Shown: positions 41,961-54,340 of the stretch, one piece after another
How the letters are laid out: the number at the start of each line of letters is the position of its first letter
Numbering within the stretch: position 1 is the first letter of the stretch
From: Echinarachnius parma
Taxonomy: Eukaryota > Echinodermata > Echinoidea > Clypeasteroida > Echinarachniidae
Length of the DNA: 64,000 nucleotides
Assembly (NCBI GenBank): GCA_037951105.1
Contig: JBAMJV010003019.1
Span: 110,001-174,000, forward strand
Direction: 5' to 3'
Position numbers and translations under genes: made by a program
Notes under the pieces: generated by a model
Told to the model about the DNA's origin: nothing
The model's database searches: none
Seen by the model: only the letters and a program-made list of their open reading frames with translations

Positions 41961-43205
41961 AAAAGTATTAATTCAAATGCTAATACAATTATTGATTTAT
42001 GCGTAATTATGTAAATCAATCATTTCATATTTTGGGGAAAACATTCCTAAAATTTGAGTTTGGGGCTAAAAAATGACCGTGTTACATAATCTGAAGCTCA
42101 CGGTGTTTGGTATCAGATTATAGGAAATGTTATTGTCTTTAATATGATTGCAAAATAATGTTGATATGAGGTGTCGTTTGGGAAATCTAGCCAATTATAT
42201 ATAGCAATACAAAATGGCTGCCTTTTTGGACGCCATCTTGGATTTGGAGGTGTTCGCAACAAATTTGTTGAGGTAGACCTCTGAATCATGTTGTCTCATT
42301 AAAAACACTTGCAATTAGAATCGGTTTAAACTTGTTGTGCAGATCTGGCAACCTATATAAAGTCACCTTTTTCGACTTTGGCCCTCCTCTTAATGGTCTC
42401 GCGGCCTCGCCTTTCCAATTGCTGCTGTTTAGCTTTAATCATTAATTTGACAGGTATTATAATACCTAATGTACAAATTGCCAAAACATGATCGATAGTT
42501 CTGCAATCTCAACCAAAATTTCCAGTAGTACATGTACTTGTGAGATAGTCTACAATGGCATCATTTCATATATATTTCTGCAGATTGGGGCATTGTTGAA
42601 AGATAATGGAAGAAAAACCAGACATGCACCACACAAACGTTTGTCTGGAGAAAATTTCTTATTATTTACTGAACTTTTCACATCTACCTTTGAAATCGGG
42701 CTGCGGTATCACGCACGCCAATAATTGTTATCATGACAAAAATATAAACGGGACAATGAACTCATGAGCAGTGACCCGATTCAAGAACTAGACGGAGTCG
42801 TGTATGAGCACATCAAACGTGCAACAGTACTGTATCTTCTATTACAAGACCTTGTAATATTTTGTTCAATTATTACTTTGAACAAATTCAATTTATCTCA
42901 TCAGGCGCAGTTTTGTTAAACATTACGTTACCATGAAAAGTAATATTGTACAAATGGAACAAAGAGATTTTGTATTCCCGTCATCTCTAAATAAATAAAT
43001 GAAATAAAAACATTATCTTGTTATATTGATTTTCCAAGTATTTGCAAGGTTTTTAGTGAAAACGGCGATTTCGTTATAATATACAGTAAGATGTATATAT
43101 TGTTTCATAAGGTCGATAACTAGTTCAAATCGTTGCATAATGGCAGTGTATCTATTGCCTGCACCATATACCGTATGCAGAAGTTGATGGGCACCAGAAC
43201 TGATA
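41961..43205. other. No gene seen
   Basis: Unique AT-rich sequence. A 78-codon frame at 42488-42724 has no recognisable features and no splice-site support. Confidence 0.4.
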
Positions 43206-43584
43206 AAAGAGATTTAGTAACATTGTCCAAATCCTTAATAGGAACTCTAGTGGTTCTCTCATAAACTTGTCATATTCATATTAACAATACAAGCACGGGA
43301 CAGGTTTCGGTTTCAAATTTCCATTTCGTTCACAAGATATTTACGATTGAAGTGTTCAGATGTTAAACTGTCAACGGGATAATTTAAGCCGTGTACAAAG
43401 TAAGTGTAATGAGTTAGTGAATATCACGTTGTATTGAAATGTCTACTTTGTCGGCCGAAAAACATCAAATTAACGTGAAATTTGCACACATTACTTAGTG
43501 GACATATAAGATCACACCAATACACATTTCATTCACCACTCGCTACTTTTTGCACTTGTCAACAAAGTTACTAGATCCCTTTAA
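43206..43584. mobile_element. MITE family B, inverted copy
   Basis: Starts 'gatttagtaacattgtccaa' and ends 'gttactagatccct' with TTAA at 43581-43584: the reverse of the copies at 19366 and 24909. Confidence 0.8.
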
Positions 43585-43689
43585 TAGAAAAAAACATAGT
43601 ACTAGTAATATGGGTATAATATAGTAGATCGTAATGGATAAAATCAGTTATTAGTAAAAAGTAGCAGTAGAAGTTGTAACAGCAGTAAT

Positions 43690-43728
43690 CATGGTAATAG
43701 TATAGAAGTAGTAGTAGAAGTAGTAGTA

Positions 43729-43800
<72 letters not shown>

Positions 43801-43860
43801 TAGTAGTAGTAGTAGTAGTAGTAGATGTAGTACTAGTAGTAGTAGTAGTAGTAGTAGTAG
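43690..43860. repeat. (TAG)n microsatellite
   Basis: Long TAG tract; Thr- and Leu-rich frames are artefacts. Confidence 0.95.
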
Positions 43861-44138
43861 TCGAAATTCCCATAGAAACCTATAGGACAATCCTATGGGT
43901 TTCCTATGAGTTTCCTATGGGTTTCCTATTGGGTTTCTATGGGACCCATAGACATTTGCCAGGTCGAAATTCCCATAGAATCAAAACCCATAGGAAACCC
44001 ATACGAATCCCTTAGAAACCCATAAAATCCCATGTTCCACTGTCCCTATTGTAACCCATATAAACCAATAGGCCTATGGGTTTCTATTGGTCTCCTATAT
44101 GGTTGTTGGTTCTATGGGAATTTCGACCTGGGAAGCGT
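43858..44138. mobile_element. Inverted-repeat element with CCATAGGAAACC sub-repeats
   Basis: Left 'gtcgaaattcccatagaa' (also at 43961) and right 'ttctatgggaatttcgacct' are inverted. The interior is made of 'tatgggtttcctatg' and its complement. Confidence 0.75.
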
Positions 44139-45207
44139 AACTGATTCTCTTGTGATGAGTAAAATAATAAAATTTTAATTTCACTTAAAAAGCTAATAAA
44201 AACATTTAATATCATTTAAACTATAATGCCAATATATAATTTCAATATTTGTAGTGGTTATGCATGCAACACATACTAAAATTAATTAAAGTGGCCAGGC
44301 AAACCAAACGCATGTTATTTTATGTTCATCTGTATAAGTGTACACATCAATTATTTGTAAACCATTTGACCCAAACATATTTTGTATATTTTAAAACATT
44401 TTAGTAATTATTTGTCTCCATATTGCTAAGCCCCCACCTCTGAAAACCTCTCCAGAGTAAAATTCTATTGCTGACTAGGTTGTGACATCATCAGTCATTC
44501 ACTACTCAGTTACAAAGAAGTGACCTTCATCCAAGCTGAGTGCCTATAATCATCACAATAGCATCACATTATTGATAAACACACACGGCAGTCACCAGCA
44601 CCCATTACTAGTTCACTAATTAATTATATAGAACACAAGTTTGACAAAGGAATAAATGAATGTTCACGCAGTTGATGTAAATTGGAATGACGTCATTATT
44701 AAAGGTATAATAACAAGTTTCCGAAAATATATATTGCACAGTGAAGAATTAAAGTCCATGACCATGGTAATTTAATTGAGAGTTCACATGACCTGAATGA
44801 AATGCGCGTTCGCGGATGAAGAGTGAACGAGAGTTCGATGAGATGATGAAGGAGTAGAACGCGAGCGTGCGTGAAGAGATGACGATGTCGAATCCTGTTC
44901 CATCGATGTACTAGCGCGCATGATGTGGCAGCGGTGGCGATCGATGGTCTCTGGCGCATGCCGTGGAGATCGAGAAGCAAATCGAGCATGTTAGCCTATC
45001 ATGGTGCTAAAACATGTCCGTGTAGATGAAGACAAAATGATGAACATCGAAGTAAAGATGGATGGCTCGGTGGATGAAGTTGAATGGATGAAGTTTAACG
45101 CCCCATGATGTCGGTCGGCGGACTCTCCCTTGATGTTGATGAAATCAAGGAGTGGTTGACAACCATGTGAGTTGAATGGTAACCCACATAACGATGATGA
45201 TGAGCAC
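44139..45207. other. No gene seen
   Basis: Contains a GATGAA-rich patch (44800-45110) on the plus strand; frames there are not conserved-looking. Nothing else is supported. Confidence 0.4.
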
Positions 45208-45327
45208 TGGCGTAGCGAGTTACGTAATACCTATTCAACTGGGGGGGGGGGGGGGGATGTAATCCGATGAATGAATAGCTCATCCCCCCACTTGAATGGG
45301 TATCAATGTCATGTCTACGCCCGTGAT
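45208..45327. mobile_element. Short foldback element with poly-G core
   Basis: Inverted relative to 3688-3803: 'taatacctattcaactgggg' and 'ccacttgaatgggtatcaa' with 'catgtctacgcccgtg' at the right end. Confidence 0.65.
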
Positions 45328-45640
45328 GATGAGGAGCGAAGATGAGGAGATGTTACTTTTCCATTGAAAAAAATATTATTGTAATTGGAATCCACGTGAA
45401 AATCTATCCCTGATAGGCTAAAAAATGTTTTTAATGTGATTTCCGTGACATAGAACCTTTACAAGTTAGTGAGTTAGCTGAGTTAGAGTTTGTCCTGTTC
45501 GTCATTGAATTATACCACATGCGTTTCCGCGTGGAATAATAAACGATTAACCGTATAACTCTCGTCAACTGTTATCTATTCTCCGAGCTCGTGGAACGTG
45601 ATTTACAGACTGAGTGAATGTGCAGTGATTGGGATTTACC

Positions 45641-46131
45641 CCGTGTTCACACACAACAATTTCATCGTATATCTAGTCAGGAGCTGATTCTTTAGTCAGC
45701 TCTTGACTAGCTATACGACGGAAAGTGTCGGAAATTGTGTGTCTGAACGCTCACTAACGAAACTTCGTATAAAGAATCATGATTAACGAAACGGGGGTTT
45801 GAGCATCGTTTCCTACGAGAGCTGACTAAAGCATCACGCGCGTTTTGTGTGTGAACGCCCGGTCGATTCGCTAATCATGATTCGCTATATACGACACTCG
45901 TATAACTGGGCGTGGCTTAGACAGAAAAAAGACAGCACACTGCGCAGTAGCAAACTGCACACTTATACGATGTTTCGTGGAGCTGAATGCCAGCTGTTTT
46001 GGGATCTTGTTTGTGTGTGTGTAAACGTTCGTTAGTTTCGTTAATCATGATTCTTTATACGACGTTTCGTTAGTCATGATTCTTTAGTCATGATTTCGGG
46101 ATGAAAATTGTTTGTGTGTGAACACGCTGTT
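45641..46131. mobile_element. Foldback element with CGTGTTCACACACAA ends
   Basis: Left end 'cgtgttcacacacaacaatt', right end 'attgtttgtgtgtgaacacg'. The interior repeats 'gattcttta' and 'atgattcgctatatacgac'-type phrases in both orientations. Confidence 0.8.
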
Positions 46132-47004
46132 GGAACTATACCCTCGGCCTTCCAGACATTAATCATCGCGATCATCCACACATCACATTATCATTATACC
46201 CACAAATCGTTTTTTTTTAACAATACTATTCTTTGAGTTGGGGTTCGGTTTCCGTTTGGGGGTAGTTTGCATGCATGGATATATTTGATCGTTTGTCTGT
46301 CAGCCATGCATCATACATCATTAAAGTACAGACCCTAACCCTATATAGTAATGGTATCACGCAGAAAGGCATTCTCTACTATTTAGAGCATGCTGTTTAT
46401 TCATGTTGTTCACATTTTCTCAACCGTAACGGGTTAACGGGTATTACCAAGGAGTGTAATAGCTCTTCGGTATTTACTAAAACGTGAAGCTGTCTGTACA
46501 CAGGAGCATGCACCCAACTACACAAGGTAAATATATTTTAAGTTTTATCACGTTCAACTCAATATACAGCCTTGGAAAGAATGATAGGACCAAGCACATT
46601 TTGCTCATTTTTTTTGGAGAACGTTTACGCTATTTTGTCAAGTTTGTAATAGTTTAAAGAAAATAGTTCATGAAAAACTAAAAATGATATAGGTAGTATA
46701 TGATGTTAACGATACCTACCCGATATGCTCTGCCTTCATTTTGATACAAAACCATGGATTTAATGCATATTGCTTGGATGTTTTTTCACATTCCTTATTA
46801 CATGTACACAAAAGACAAATGGGTTCTGCAGTCTGACTTGTACGAGCACATCGGTTCTTGGAGAAGCAAATAATATTTGGATGTTGACTGTCAGTGATTT
46901 AGTATACCAGGATACCAAGTCGTCGCTAATAAATGGTTTTCTTTTTTTTTTTTTTTATATCAAACGTGCGAAATATATTCTTTGAATTCAATAGACATTC
47001 CCAA

Positions 47005-47990
47005 ATAAACTGGGTTCCAAAAGAAACTTCTTATCACTTTTTCAGAGCGACGCTCACTAAAATCCATAGCATCAAATTGAATCATATTTAGACACAGATA
47101 AGCTATCATTCTCCTTATGAAGCATTTCCTAAAAAAATAAAAGTTTGCTTTTACAAAAAATGAGAAAAATGCGATGGAATCATTACAGGTCACCTTAAAA
47201 AAAATCACAGAAACTGCTCGCTGCGAACCTCCACGAAAGGCGGTCTATTCAGAACTTTCAATAACTATTCATTCAACTTCAAAGCGGGTTATGTAACCAC
47301 TAGACTGGCTATTGTCCGTGCCGAGCTCTGTGCCCGGAAGGCGAGCAGTTTCTGTGATTTTTGAAAAATGATCTCTTGCGATTTCACCTTATTTTATTCT
47401 TTGTTGACTAAAGCAAACATATTTTTTTTTAGATGACCTTGCTAAGGGGTATTATAGCTAATCTATGCCCAATTGTGATTCATTTTTATGCTTTGGATTT
47501 TAATGTGTGTCGCTCTTAAAGGGGACCGCCAGGCAAAGGACAACACATTATTATATGTTTTTGTACCGTTTTGTGATATTAAATAGATACCCAACATTTT
47601 GCAAAGGGTTGTGTAATTCATAAACAAAGCAATTAATTTCCACCACTTACGGAACCACGGCTATCTCGTGGTTCCACACGGGCCAGGCATTTGCGAGTGC
47701 GCCAATGCAATTCACGCGTACGTCAATAGAATCCCGGATGATTCGTTCGCTCTGCACAGAGCGCCGCTGGCTATGCTCGCATAATAGTCTGCGCATTCAG
47801 ACCGCATGACCGCATGGCTGAGAATGGTGATGCGTTTTCCAATTATATATTTTTTCTGAAAACATATTTTTGTGAACTTATTGAAGGAAAGGAATAGTAA
47901 AGATGTTACCTTTCTATAAAAAGATTATTATTTTTGGGTGGTGGTACCCTTTAAGAAGTGATAAGTTTCTTTTGGAACCCAGTTTACATC
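47005..47990. mobile_element. Foldback element with nested MITE H
   Basis: Left 'actgggttccaaaagaaact' and right 'aagtttcttttggaacccag' are inverted. An inner inverted pair, 'aatcacagaaactgctcgc' and 'gcgagcagtttctgtgattt', spans 47200-47362. The right arm is interrupted by MITE H. A partial uninterrupted right arm is at about 57460-57630. Confidence 0.75.
47516..47954. mobile_element. MITE family H, larger copy
   Basis: TTAA at 47516-47519 and 47951-47954. The core runs AGGGGACCGCCAGGC...GGTGGTACCCT, with imperfect inverted ends. The related arm at about 57592 reads 'cgctctgaagaagtgataag' without the insert. Confidence 0.8.
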
Positions 47991-48870
47991 ATCTGAGTGT
48001 TTGTCATTTGCTGATTTATTCATGTTGTTCACATTTTCTCAACCATAACGGGTTGGGTATTACCAAGGAGTATAATAGCTCTTCGGTATTACTAACACTT
48101 GAAGCTGTCTGTACACAGGAGCACACAACTACACAAGGTAAATATATTTTAAGTTTTATCACGTTCAACTCAATATACAGCCTTGGAAAAAATGATAGGA
48201 CCAAGCACATTTTGCTCAATTTTTTTCAGAACGTTTACGCTATTTTGTCAAGTTTGTAATAGTTTAAAGAAAATAGTTTATGAAAAACTAAAAAGGATAT
48301 AGGTATTATATGATGTTAACGATACCTACCCGATATGTTCTGCCTTCATTTTAATACAAAACCATAGATTTAATGCATATTGCTTGGATGTTTTTCACAT
48401 TCCTTATTACATGTACACAAAAGACAAATGGGTTCTGCAGTCTGACTTGTACGAGCACATCGGTTCTTGGAGAAGCAAATCATATTTGGATGTTGACTGC
48501 CAGTGAATTAGTATACCAGGATACCAAGTTGTCGCTAATACATGGTTTTCTTTTTATTTGTTTTTATATCAAACGTGCGAAATATATTCTTTGAATTCAA
48601 TTAGACATTCCCAAATATATTACAAACGTACGCGTACACAATTTGCAGGGAATTGAAGTATACTCGCAAATACATCATCTGAGTGTTTGTCATTTGCTGA
48701 TATTGATAACGTCCCATTAGAAAGAGACGGACGTTAAGTCACTTTTAGAACTTTGGAGATAATTACGTTTCAAGTTTGGAAGCCGTGGATATAATATAGA
48801 AACCCATTACACTCTCTTATATTTGCTGGTAAGTATTCCCCAAGTTAAAAATAGTTATAATCTTAAACTA

Positions 48871-49406
48871 TACAGGGTTGCCCAACTTGAAAAACACAAC
48901 GGGGCACTTCCCAAAATAAAGTAATAACATGATAATGTCCATCGGATAGGGTGTCTTTTCCAATGAAAAACGATATAAAGAACAGTAATTTTGGTCGTGT
49001 AGTTTTCGTTTTAGGGCGCTGTGAGTGACACCATGTCAGGTTCCCATTTTTGTCAATTTTTACCAAGTCAGTGTCTGATAAATCGCAATTACTGCCCGTC
49101 ATAGTATCGAACAACTATGCACATTCTCTTGACACACAGCTGAATGCACACTAACATTGGCGCGCGTATTGCTCGTTGTGCGACGCTATGACGGGCAGTA
49201 AGTGCGATTTATCAGGATTGGTACAAATTGACAAAAATGGGGACCTGACATGGTGTCACTCACAGCACTCTAAAACGAAAAATACAGGACCAAAATTACT
49301 GTTCTTGGTATCGTTTTTCATTGGAAAAGACACCCTATTCGATGGACATAATCATGTTGTTACTTTATTTTGGGAAGTGCCCCGTTCCGTTTTGGGCCAC
49401 CCTGTA
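48871..49406. mobile_element. MITE family E, near full-length hairpin
   Basis: Starts TACAGGGTTGCCCAA and ends GGGCCACCCTGTA. The arms pair along 'gatagggtgtcttttccaat' and 'attggaaaagacaccctatt' and beyond. The second copy, 53277-53812, is in intron 3 of the methyltransferase gene. Confidence 0.85.
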
Positions 49407-49409
49407 TAG

Positions 49410-50110
49410 ACAGGCTCCGACCTACACCTACCTTATGTTATACTATTTGCCATTCATATAGCAGTGCTCAAAATTAGCAAAGGCCCGCTGACCCGGGGCT
49501 TCTAAAAGATAGATTCGGGCCACTAAATCTCACTGGTGCTAAAATGTATTGGCCCAAATGGGCAACCAAAACAACAAAGCTTGTTATGTTTTTCTTTGTT
49601 TGGGGACACCCGATTCAGGTTTCGAGCCATGCACTAGAATGTATTAAAATACATGGTCCACCAGGTCCCGTGTAGGCAACATTTTAAAATCTGGATCACG
49701 GGGTGTTTCATAAAGAGCAGGCCCGTAGCCAGGGGGATGCCCCCAATTCAGAAAGGTTCACTTTTTATCTAAACCAGTGGTCTCAGGTAACGATCTGTCT
49801 TGACGATCCCCCCCCCCCCCCCCCCCCCACCCCACCCCCGCTAACTACTAAACCAGTGGTCACGATCTCGGCATTTTTGGCGACGGAAACCATCATCCCC
49901 CCCCCCCCCTGCTTACACGACTGAGCCGGTGGTCTCGGTCCCGTTTTTGTAAATTATGCACCACCACCCCCCCCCCCCCCCCCCCCCCCTCCCATGGAAA
50001 ATCCTGGCTAGATTTGCGATCAATTGCAAATCTAATTGGTTCGAATGTACGCATTTCGGACATGTCGGACGTGCGATTAATCGCAACTCTCTACCCCCAG
50101 ATAACACACA
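49410..50110. other. No gene; poly-C tracts
   Basis: C runs at about 49809-49828, 49897-49908 and 49969-49989, each followed by similar 'gtggtctcggt'-type phrases, suggesting small local duplications. This is the 5' flank of the methyltransferase gene; no TATA box or other promoter motif is convincing. Confidence 0.5.
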
Positions 50111-53100
50111 ATGGAGACAATTAATCCCACCCACTACGCCACGTCCTACGAAGTCTTCCAGGAGACGATTCAGAGGAGGAGGAGGGACCAGGAGTGGGCC
50201 AGGAACGTCTTTCCGAGGGAAGTTGTAGATCTGCTCAGGACTAGTCGAGCAAAGACTCGTCAAGGCGTACATGAAGATTCAACGTTCCGTACACTGGGTA
50301 TTGGGCCTGGAACAGGTATGTATGCAAATCGATGAATATTTGGTTATAATTCAGTACTTTAAGGCCCGGTCACATATCACCGGATAGCGTAATCGGATGC
50401 CCGACGGAGAATAACATTTTTCGTATGCGTTTCTTGTCCGTTCCTTGTCAGGCGATGTCCGTTGTTATATCCGGTGGAAAGTTTTGTGCATGGAGCAATG
50501 CAGACAACTTTCACCACCGGATAATTTGATTTCGCACGTTGTCAATTCGTTGGGCATCCGTTTACGATATCCGGTGATATGTGACCGGGCCTATCAACCC
50601 TTGTCACATATCACCAGATAGCGTTAACAGACACCCGATCGATTGAAAACCTTGAAAACAACATTTTAAATCTGTTCGGCTCCGTTCGTATATGCGACGA
50701 ATGAGTTCCTTACCAGGCGATGTCCGTTGTTTTATCCGGTGGAAAGTTTTGTGCATGCAGCAATGGAGACAACCTTCACCATCGGCGAATAGTTGTCCGC
50801 AAATATTCTATCCGTCGGGCATCCGTTCACGCTATCCGGTGATATATGATAACACCCACAGTCTCATTTAAATAGCTGAATGTATACTATCACTAATTCA
50901 CCTGTTATTGTAAAGGTATAGTCGATGAATGATCACGAACAAATGATATAGGACTGTAAGTTGTGGTAGATGTCAGTGGTTGTGGGTACCGTTGGCTGCA
51001 AAAGGGATAGTTGAGTTTTGGTATAGAGGGCGCTACACAAAATAATTGTTTTGTGAGATAATGAAAAACTGAGTGTCAAATTTGAAAAAGGATACAATTT
51101 TAATGACAGAATAAACTTTATTTGATCAATATCGGTTAAGAAATGACTGAAATATCGATAAACATTAATCATTTGTAATATATACTTGTGGGGCCCCACA
51201 ATTATTCGATAATTTTGAACTGGCCGTTATTTTTTTTTTTTATGCTTCCTCTTTTCAAAAATGTACTAAAGAGGTTTTTAAATAGTTGTTGATTATCTCT
51301 CTATTTAATCACTATTTCAACAAAACATCACATGCACAATATTTGATTTAAAATGGTGGAAACCAATGAGTTTTTAGAGAGCGCCCTCTTGAGTTTCAAC
51401 TGCTCTTATTTAAATGATACCAGGCTTCTTACTTAGTCATTATTGTGTAAGTTTGTATTCCTTTCGAGCATGGTGAAGATATAAAGCTTGTAATGTAATG
51501 GTGCAGGTTTTGGTTACTAAAATTCAGTTTGACCAAAACTGTCTCTTTATACCAAAACTCAACTATCCCTTTAAATTTAAAGAGTACGTGATTTATACTG
51601 ATCCATCTTTACAGTATATAACAACCACTGGTCATTGGTTTCTGTGGCGTAGCCATGAAATCTCCATAGCGAGGGGGGCTCCAACCCGGGGGGGGGGGGG
51701 AGGGGGGCACTCGAATTATTTTTTTGACGGGGGTGTGCCGCACGGAACTCTGAAATGGGGGTCTTAAGAGGTGACTACAAGCACAAAATATAGGGTCTTT
51801 GGAGCTACAAAAACCCTGAAACGGACGTTAAGGGGTCTAATTAAGGAGCAGACTATAACTACAAAATACATAGACTTGGAGCTACCAAAGACCTACGGAA
51901 ACCCTCAAAAAGGCTCAAATAGTGGTCAAAGGAGCTGACTAGAAGAAGAATAATTACTTTACATATCAGGTTTATTGTATAAAGTAGGTGTAACCATGGT
52001 AACTATGCTATTAACCTTATACTGATTATTTTCCAAGGTGAGTTTGAGATGCACCTCCTGCGGGAGCTCGTCACCCACTTCCCGCGCATCGACCACGTCG
52101 TCATCGAGCCTTCCCACGCCCTCGTCTGCCAATACCAATCGGCTTTCAAGGCGGCGTCATCGACACTCACGCCGGGAGTAACGATCGAATGGCGAAGAGA
52201 AACGCTCGAAGACTTCAGGTGAATTCAAACACGACGTCATGATTCTTGACAGCTCTCTATGGGTAGGGCGTAGTGTGGTCTAAACAAAAAAATAGAACAG
52301 TCGCTTTATTCTGCTTGTTGTTCCTCGTACAGCTTTATCGGTATTCCATGGTAGTAAAACCCCATACAGAGTCGGTTATTTTTGACCAAGTGTGATTGTA
52401 TGGCGGGGGTGGGGGTCTTATGACGTCTGAGTATAATTTTACAAATCAATCATTTATAATTTACATCGAATAACTTTTCGATCCTGTCACTATGACGTAG
52501 AAATACCTTTTTTCAAATACACTATTGTGATTTTATATTATAATGTAACATTTTGAATTCATCATGCATCGCTTCCAACACCCCTTTGTTATTACGTCAT
52601 TATTTTATGCATAAACATATAAATTCATTCCCATATTTCAGAAAAAATCAGCTGCTACAGAGCGTCCGCCATGGGCATGGTAACTGTGACGTCACCACCG
52701 CCGATGAAGGCACTTCTGCTTCGGGTTTTGACTTCATCACTGCATCGCATTGTATGTACTACGTGAGCGACGCCGACGAAGCAGTACGCTTCCTGTACGA
52801 TTCTTTGGCGCCAGGTGGCGTCTTAATGATCGAGATGAGCACGGGTAATAATTTCAACTATTTTTTTTTTTTTTATGAAAAAGGGTTCTAGTACGTAACA
52901 TTGTCAACATCCACACAATTTACTGACAACTCTAGCGGTTAAAAATCTTTAAAACTCTAGCGGTCTCACATACTACGAATATAATAAGTTCAAATGCCGA
53001 CATGTTTCAGTAAGTGTCACGTAAAACCACCACTTGTCGCCATGTAGATCATGCTGAAACTGCCACGAAATAGACACACTATTTTAATACGTGACTCTCA

Positions 53101-54340
53101 CGGCAAGACGTTACGGGTATAATGTGAATTTAACCTGTAATGCTAATAATAGAGTGACCGAGTGTCTAACGTGGCTATTCTTTGCATTTATTATACGAGG
53201 CCCGCGTAGTTTACGGGTTCACGACGCCATAAAATAATCGCCATTCAATCGTCTTTGAATCGGCTTTTCGTGGCTATACAGAGTGGCCCAAACAAAAACG
53301 GAACGAGGCACTTCCCGAAAAAAAATAATTAAATGATTATGTCCATCGGATAGGGTGTCTTTTCCAATGAAAAACGATACCAAGAACAGTCAATTCGGTC
53401 GTGTAGTTTTTGTTTTAGGGCGCTGTGAGTGACACCATGTCAGGTTCCCTTTTTTGTCAATTTGTACCAAGTCAGTGCTAGATAAATCGCACTTACTGCC
53501 CGCCATTGCATTGAAGAACGAGCAATACGCGCGCTATTGTCAATGTGCATTCAGCTGTGTCCCGAGAGATTGGGCATAGTTATCCAATGCTATGAGGGGC
53601 AGGAAGAGTGATTTATCAGGCAGTGACTCGGTAACAAAAATGACAAAAATGGGAACCTGACGTGGCGTTCTACAACAAAAACTACTCGTCCAAAATTACT
53701 GTTCTTGGTATCGTTTTTCATTGGAAAGGACACCTTATCCGATGGACATAATTGTTTTGTAACTATATTTTGGGAAGTGCCCCGTTCCGGGTTTTTTTTT
53801 GGCCACCCTGTATATACGCCAAGGCCTTACGGGTATTGACCAGTGACTGGGATGTCAAGTATTTGTTTTGTTTTTTCTCTCATTTGCTTGTTGAATACAG
53901 ACGATACCGGGACAGAGGTCCGGATGTTCAGCAAGTTCCCGGAAATCCCCAGGAGCTCCGACAAGGGCTGGGTCAAGCTGTCCGATGTGAAGCGGGCGCT
54001 GACCGACGCGGACATACCATTCACGACGGTGGTTCGTCACCTCTTGCTCGACATCACCTCGGCCTTCGACCCAACTTCGGACGACGGCGACCTCCTACTC
54101 GACTTCCTGACGCACGTCACCAAGTTTCGTCAGTCGGCCAGTCCCGACTTGGTCGAACGGGTGCTGACGTTCCTCAAAAGCATCACCGCTGTAACCACCC
54201 GGGGATCGCTGATGGCGATGGAGGTAGACTCGGCTGCAGACAAGAGCGTCTTGATGGGGGACAATCAAGACACCAACAATAACGAAAGCTGCCAGTACAT
54301 TATGGAAAAGCAATGGGAAGTTTTGATCATTACGAAATAA
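50111..54340 (+). CDS. Histamine N-methyltransferase-like SAM-dependent enzyme, 4 exons, complete
   Basis: Exons 50111-50315, 52038-52218, 52642-52844 and 53901-54340 join in phase to 342 aa ending TAA. All borders are GT/AG. The SAM-binding fold is clear: motif I LGIGPGTGEFE (residues ~62-72, split across intron 1), DHVVIEPS (acidic residue for the ribose), then FDFITASHCMYYVSDADEAV and LAPGGVLMIEMST. The C-terminal part keeps the HNMT-family layout, including DLLLDFLTHVTKFRQSASPD, which parallels the vertebrate GDLLWDFLTE.C.FN region. Vertebrate HNMT is 292 aa; this protein is about 50 residues longer, mainly at the C-terminus. It should methylate a small amine or related imidazole compound in the cytosol, but the substrate cannot be read from sequence: carnosine-methylating relatives exist. 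Start chosen at the first Met of the open exon. Confidence 0.88.
50363..50592. mobile_element. Inverted-repeat element in methyltransferase intron 1
   Basis: Left end 'ggcccggtcacatatcaccg' with 'gatagcgtaa', right end 'tatccggtgatatgtgaccg' with 'ggcc'. Non-coding. Confidence 0.85.
50597..50853. mobile_element. Second, adjacent copy of the same element
   Basis: Begins 'cttgtcacatatcaccagat' and ends 'cacgctatccggtgatatat'. The central phrase 'ccggtggaaagttttgtgca' is shared with the neighbour. Two copies side by side suggest tandem duplication or a site preference. Confidence 0.75.
51003..51574. mobile_element. MITE family A copy in methyltransferase intron 1
   Basis: Ends AGGGATAGTTGAGTTTTGGT and its inverted complement, with TTAA kept at 51571-51574 only. 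The interior has GTGGGGCCCCAC. A poly-G patch follows at about 51690-51708. Confidence 0.85.
53277..53812. mobile_element. MITE family E copy in methyltransferase intron 3
   Basis: Starts TACAGAGTGGCCCAAAC and ends TTGGCCACCCTGTA, close to the copy at 48871-49406 over the full length. It ends about 90 bp before the exon 4 acceptor. In the pre-mRNA it could fold into a hairpin over 200 bp long. Confidence 0.85.

Larger units (their letters stand above)
46386..48612. repeat. Pair of ~605-bp direct repeats flanking a foldback element
   Basis: The block with 'tattcatgttgttcacattt', 'ttaccaaggagt', 'ctcttcggta', 'gaagctgtctgtacacagg' and 'catcggttcttggagaagc' lies at about 46390-46990 and again at 48010-48612, over 90% alike by eye. 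Short frames in each copy differ by indels and do not look selected. Between them is the foldback at 47005-47990. Confidence 0.8.

Noticed and set aside
43571-43890. Thr/Leu/Tyr-rich frames
   Set aside because: Translation of a TAG microsatellite.
46275-48594. Duplicated 60-70-residue frames with IKRAKYIL endings as paralogous genes
   Set aside because: They sit in a 605-bp dispersed repeat and differ by frame-breaking indels between copies.
49703-50335. Pro-rich frame at 49703-49924 and alternate-frame overlap at the methyltransferase start
   Set aside because: Poly-C tracts make the Pro runs. The second frame starting at 49956 overlaps the real exon out of frame and lacks family motifs.
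53752-54282. 176-residue plus-strand frame over the last methyltransferase exon
   Set aside because: An out-of-frame shadow: the frame used by 53843-54340 carries the family sequence and fits the splice phase.
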